DNA from: Bacteroidales bacterium
GTDB taxonomy: Bacteria > Bacteroidota > Bacteroidia > Bacteroidales > Muribaculaceae
DNA length: 8,016 nucleotides
Direction of reading: 5' to 3'
NCBI GenBank assembly: GCA_004553485.1
Contig: SFLG01000069.1
Coordinates: 1-8,016, forward strand
The position numbers and the translations under genes are program-made. The number at the start of each line of letters is the position of its first letter. Position 1 is the stretch's first letter. The notes under the pieces were generated by a model. It was given only the letters and a program-made list of their open reading frames with translations, did no database searches and was not told the DNA's origin. This document shows, in pieces, positions 5,497-8,016 of the stretch.

Positions 5497-7473
5497 TTAG
5501 CGGGTGAAGGTGCCGCGGGGGGTGTGGACGGTGATTTTCTTGACGGAGGCGGGGAGGGACGTCTTTACCTGGGAGAGGCCGGACGGGGTGATGTCGAGGC
5601 CGGCGTAGCCGAAGATTATGCCCTGCAGCATCGCGCCGGCTCCGGTGAGGAAGTAGGTGCGGTTGTTGGTGGCCGTCTCGGCGAGCACCATGAACGGGCC
5701 GCGGACGTTGGGTTGGAACGCCCGGTCGAGGGCCTTCGCCGCCTCCTCGGGACGCCCGTTGCGGGCCAGGGTAACGGCCATCACGCCGTGACTCATGGCG
5801 GGGCCGTGTTTGAGGTCGAGCTTGCTGTCGTAGTAGTTGATATTCTTCAGCAGCTCCTTCGCATCCGTGATGACGCCGAGGGGATAACCCAAGAGAGTGA
5901 CGTCGCTCTGCTTAATCTGCGCGCCGTCGTAGGTGGCGTGCTCGCGCATCGTGCCGTCGTCGAAGTAGTGGAACTTGAGATTATCGGCCACCTCGCTCCA
6001 GCGGCTGTCCGGAGTGATACCCAGGCGCTCGGCGGCCTCGCGCGTGTGCGTCAGCGCGGCCTTGGCGGCGCCGTTGGTAAAGGCGTTGTCGTCGACACCA
6101 ATGGCGTATTCGTCGGCGCCGACGACATTCTTTATCGAGTAGCTGCCGTCGTCGTTGCGCTCGACGCGGCTAAGCCAGAAGTCGGCACATTCCTTCATCA
6201 GCGGGAAGCCCTCGTCGCGCAGCCAGTCTATGTCGCCGGTGGTGCAGAAGTACAGCCAGGCGCCATTGGCCACGCAGGCCGTGATGTGCTGCTCCATCGA
6301 GCCCGTGAGGGCGTAGGTCGGCGTCGACTCCTCGCCGTTGGGGTCGGCCTCCCAGGGGAACATCGCCCCCTCGTAGCCCATACCCTGGGCACGTTTGCGC
6401 GCCGCGGGCAGACCGTCCACACGGAAATCCACCATCGACCGCGCCAGCTCGGGATGCAGAACGGCAATCACCGGCAGCATCCACGTGTCGGCGTCCCAGA
6501 AGATATGGCCGTTGTAGCCCTGGCCGCTCTGGCCCACCGGCGCTATGCTGCGGCGGCTGCCGGCGCGTACCGAGCTGTAGAGGTGGTAGATGGCAGTCGT
6601 CACCGCCGTCTGCAACTCATCGTTGCCGTCGACGGTGACATCGCTCTGCCACAGTTCGTCCCACAGCTTCTCGTGACGCGCCACCAGGCGGTCGCGCCCC
6701 TCGCGCACGGCAAAGAGCACCTGGCGCTCGCTCTCCTGCCACGGGTCGCTGTAGTCGGCGCCCGAGCAGATTGAGGTGATGATGCAGAACGATGTCCGCT
6801 GTCCCTTCCTGAGAGCAACCTTCACCGTGTCGGCGCTGACGGCCTCGCTGCCTTCGCCGCAAAGGATGGCACTTGTCGATGCCACAACCTCCGCGCCGCC
6901 GCCGTAACGCAGCTCACGGCGCATCATCTTGCGGTACTTGCCCTCGTTACTGACCCTTTTGGACGATGAGATGATGCTATCCTTGGACGCTATCGCGGCG
7001 CGGTCGACAAACTCGCCGTCGACATCGGCAAGAGCTTCTACCTCTACCTCCAGCATCGACACGCACGGCAGCCCGCGCAGACTGCGTTGCGTGGCGGTGA
7101 TACGCACCTCGTTGTTGGCAAGGACGGTCGTAAAGGCGGCCCGGTCCATGTCCAGCGTCCGGCGCTCGGCCTTCAGCCCAGCAAAGCTCGTCGAAAGAGC
7201 GAACGGCGACATCACCGGCCTGATTTTGCTCACGCTCGACGCATTGCCCGGCTCGTGCACACCGGCCGAGTAGGTGCGCTGCGTGCCAAGGCCGTCCTCC
7301 GACGGGATAAAGCCCATCAGACCGTTGCCCAACAGCGGCAACTCCGTCGCCTTGAGGTCGCCCTCGACCGTTATAACACGCTTGGCTGCCGACACGCACA
7401 CCGCGCCCAGCACGCACATCCAAAAAATCACAAATCTATTCACAGCAACTTTCTTCATCGCTAATTTTTTCAT
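5497..7473 (-). CDS. Secreted GH65 family glycoside hydrolase (kojibiose hydrolase/PGGHG-like)
   Basis: A 658-residue exported (alpha/alpha)6-barrel enzyme expected to release glucose from alpha-glucosides. Residues 1-29 form a signal peptide (cut near CVSA); Met1 (7473) or Met6 (7458) could start it, and both leave the signal intact. The N-terminal beta-sandwich covers about 31-270. Barrel landmarks include HIFWDADTWMLPVIAVLHPE (323-342), GYEGAMFPWEADPNGEE (366-382), the catalytic GADEYAIGVDDNAFTN (452-467), IKQSDVTLLGYPLG (520-533), GPAMSHGVMAV (557-567) and FLTGAGAMLQGIIFGYAG (608-625). E455 fits the general acid and E599 (LAET) the second carboxylate of the hydrolytic GH65 branch. Their spacing of 144 residues equals that recalled for human PGGHG (E430/E574). 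Phosphorylases of the family use phosphate instead of a second Glu, so hydrolysis is favoured. The linkage (alpha-1,2 or other) is inferred. The gene stands alone and converges on rplI. Confidence 0.9.
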   Translation of the reverse strand: MKKLAMKKVAVNRFVIFWMCVLGAVCVSAAKRVITVEGDLKATELPLLGNGLMGFIPSEDGLGTQRTYSAGVHEPGNASSVSKIRPVMSPFALSTSFAGLKAERRTLDMDRAAFTTVLANNEVRITATQRSLRGLPCVSMLEVEVEALADVDGEFVDRAAIASKDSIISSSKRVSNEGKYRKMMRRELRYGGGAEVVASTSAILCGEGSEAVSADTVKVALRKGQRTSFCIITSICSGADYSDPWQESERQVLFAVREGRDRLVARHEKLWDELWQSDVTVDGNDELQTAVTTAIYHLYSSVRAGSRRSIAPVGQSGQGYNGHIFWDADTWMLPVIAVLHPELARSMVDFRVDGLPAARKRAQGMGYEGAMFPWEADPNGEESTPTYALTGSMEQHITACVANGAWLYFCTTGDIDWLRDEGFPLMKECADFWLSRVERNDDGSYSIKNVVGADEYAIGVDDNAFTNGAAKAALTHTREAAERLGITPDSRWSEVADNLKFHYFDDGTMREHATYDGAQIKQSDVTLLGYPLGVITDAKELLKNINYYDSKLDLKHGPAMSHGVMAVTLARNGRPEEAAKALDRAFQPNVRGPFMVLAETATNNRTYFLTGAGAMLQGIIFGYAGLDITPSGLSQVKTSLPASVKKITVHTPRGTFTR

Positions 7474-7599
7474 GGCTAAAATTACTTAAGCATAGTAAAT
7501 GTCTATCAGCAAACCCATTCACGGCCAAAAATCTGCGCAGATAAAACCCCATCCGGGCATAGTTACCCGCCGCACTTACCGCACCCTGGTTTGCCACGG

Positions 7600-7630
7600 C
7601 AAAGTTACCAAAATGTTCCGCGATAAAAAA
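7600..7630 (-). promoter_or_regulatory. Candidate promoter of the GH65 gene
   Basis: On the minus strand, TAACTTTG (7607 to 7600) matches the TAnnTTTG -7 box fully. The -33 position, 19 bases upstream, reads TTTT (7630-7627) rather than TTTG, inside a run of seven T. Transcription would start near 7593, giving a leader of about 120 bases before the ATG at 7473. The space between the boxes is almost entirely one copy of the duplicated 16-base element. No better match lies closer to the gene. Confidence 0.55.
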
Positions 7631-7751
7631 ACGTGCCCGGATGGATTTTGGCGCGCAGCGTCCAATCCGGTTCCGCCAAGTTTCAACACCCTAAAAATCA
7701 AAAATTCCGCTACCACTCCACGCATCTTCCCTTTTATGTTCCGCGATAAAA
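7613..7751. repeat. Duplicated 16-base element upstream of GH65
   Basis: ATGTTCCGCGATAAAA occurs exactly at 7613-7628 and at 7736-7751, 123 bases apart and in the same orientation. The left copy fills the spacer of the candidate GH65 promoter. The right copy has no TAnnTTTG box at the matching distance (that place reads GGAAGATG on the minus strand). The flanks differ, so the match is limited to these 16 bases. Confidence 0.8.
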
Positions 7752-7766
7752 GAGTGCAGTTAAGTG

Positions 7767-7818
7767 CAAAAATATCAGCGCCCCAAAGGTTGGCTCGATG
7801 GCTCAACTTTTGGGGCGC
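7767..7818 (-). terminator. Terminator hairpin of the leftward gene at the right edge
   Basis: The arms 7778-7793 and 7803-7818 surround a nine-base loop. In minus-strand RNA the stem is 10 perfect pairs (GCGCCCCAAA with TTTGGGGCGC), one A-C mismatch and 4 more pairs. It is followed after a few bases by AUAUUUUUG (7775-7767), a plausible U-tract. It lies about 55 bases past the stop of the partial gene. In plus-strand RNA the same arms give 16 pairs with two G-U pairs, but no U-tract follows and no plus-strand gene is nearby. Confidence 0.65.
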
Positions 7819-7872
7819 CGGTTAGGTTTATTTAGCCTTGCGGATGTAAGGCAAGGGGGTTTCGGGAGTGAA

Positions 7873-8016
7873 TTACTTCACGAGGACTTTGGCTACTTTT
7901 GTGCCCTGGCGACGGATGACGAGCTGGCCGGCGGCGGGGTTGTTTACGCGCTGACCCTGGAGGTTGAAGAACTCAACGGGAGCGTTGTTCTCCTCGTCAG
8001 CGATGATGTCGTTGAC
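7873..8016 (-). CDS. Partial secreted protein: C-terminal sorting-like domain (T9SS-type)
   Basis: Only the last 47 codons are in the window; the start lies beyond the right edge. The frame is open from the edge to TAA at 7875-7873. The peptide includes VEFFNLQGQRV, then PAAGQLVIRRQGTKVAKVLVK at the very end. This pattern (VEFFNLQGxRV, a Pro/Gly turn, GxxVIRRxGxKVxKVLxK) is the beta-rich C-terminal tail common on secreted Bacteroidales proteins. It resembles type IX secretion sorting domains, which guide export and are then removed. The function of the missing main part cannot be told from this tail. GH97, the phosphoesterase and GH65 in this window do not carry such a tail. The coding frame is supported by the motif, its GC-rich third positions and the terminator downstream. 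Confidence 0.7.
   Translation of the reverse strand, partial: VNDIIADEENNAPVEFFNLQGQRVNNPAAGQLVIRRQGTKVAKVLVK

Larger units (their letters stand above)
7474..7872. other. Gene-free stretch upstream of the GH65 gene
   Basis: These 399 bases separate two leftward genes. They hold a candidate promoter for GH65 (7600-7630), two copies of a 16-base element (7613-7628 and 7736-7751), a long hairpin at 7778-7818 that should end the gene on the right, and a small 6-bp hairpin (7836-7841 with 7851-7856) just past that gene's stop codon. Open frames of 76 and 108 codons cross the repeats and hairpin on either strand, but neither has a recognisable domain or start context, so I do not call them genes. 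Confidence 0.75.

Noticed and set aside
5419..6774. Plus-strand open frame (451 codons) opposite the GH65 gene
   Set aside because: It starts inside the REP-like hairpins and runs antisense to a conserved GH65 enzyme. The composition is Val/Ala/Arg-rich with no domain.
7767..7774. TATTTTTG on the minus strand, matching the TAnnTTTG promoter box
   Set aside because: It lies in the U-tract of the terminator, and the nearest upstream TTTG (7787-7784) is only 9 bases away rather than about 20. A terminator tail is the better explanation.
7499..7825. Open frames of 108 codons (+) and 76 codons (-) upstream of GH65
   Set aside because: They cross the promoter candidate, the 16-base repeats and the terminator hairpin, and have no recognisable domain. 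Noncoding function explains the region better.

Overview
The window looks like chromosomal DNA of a GC-rich gut member of the Bacteroidales (phylum Bacteroidota), most likely a Muribaculaceae-type genome; the family-level guess is tentative. The evidence is: promoters of the Bacteroidota form (TTTG, about 20 bases, TAnnTTTG); start codons mostly without a Shine-Dalgarno sequence; an rpsF-rpsR-rplI operon with nothing inserted; secreted GH97 and GH65 glycosidases; and a protein tail resembling type IX secretion sorting domains.

Layout, left to right. Positions 50-3788 (+) hold two secreted enzymes, probably co-transcribed: a GH97 glycosidase with the retaining, alpha-galactosidase-type nucleophile, then a three-domain calcineurin-like metallophosphoesterase that starts at GTG. 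Positions 3789-4145 are a gene-free stretch with an 18-bp perfect inverted repeat that runs into a degenerate 9-base tandem array, then a clear promoter and a structured leader of about 135 bases. Positions 4146-5263 (+) are rpsF, rpsR and rplI (bS6, bS18, bL9), closed by a strong intrinsic terminator at 5325-5362. Positions 5382-5470 carry direct repeats and a cluster of three REP-like hairpins between convergent genes. Positions 5497-7473 (-) encode a secreted GH65 enzyme whose sequence resembles the hydrolases (kojibiose hydrolase and PGGHG type) more than the phosphorylases. Its upstream gap (7474-7872) holds a candidate promoter, a duplicated 16-base element and a terminator hairpin. The end of another leftward gene (7873-8016, cut by the window edge) encodes a C-terminal sorting-like domain.

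How the genes work together. The glycosidases and the phosphoesterase would act outside the cytoplasm on dietary or host alpha-linked glycans or their fragments. No SusC/SusD pair lies inside the window, so a polysaccharide utilisation locus cannot be claimed from these data. The ribosomal operon is housekeeping and sits between the two carbohydrate genes.

The most interesting observation is a strong, well-spaced Shine-Dalgarno sequence (4509-4516) before rpsR, in a window where rpsF and all three enzyme genes have none. In Bacteroidota ribosomes, bS18 helps bury the anti-Shine-Dalgarno tail of 16S rRNA, so this site suggests a possible feedback control of bS18. That is a hypothesis, not a demonstrated system. 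No CRISPR array, tRNA, rRNA or insertion sequence was seen.
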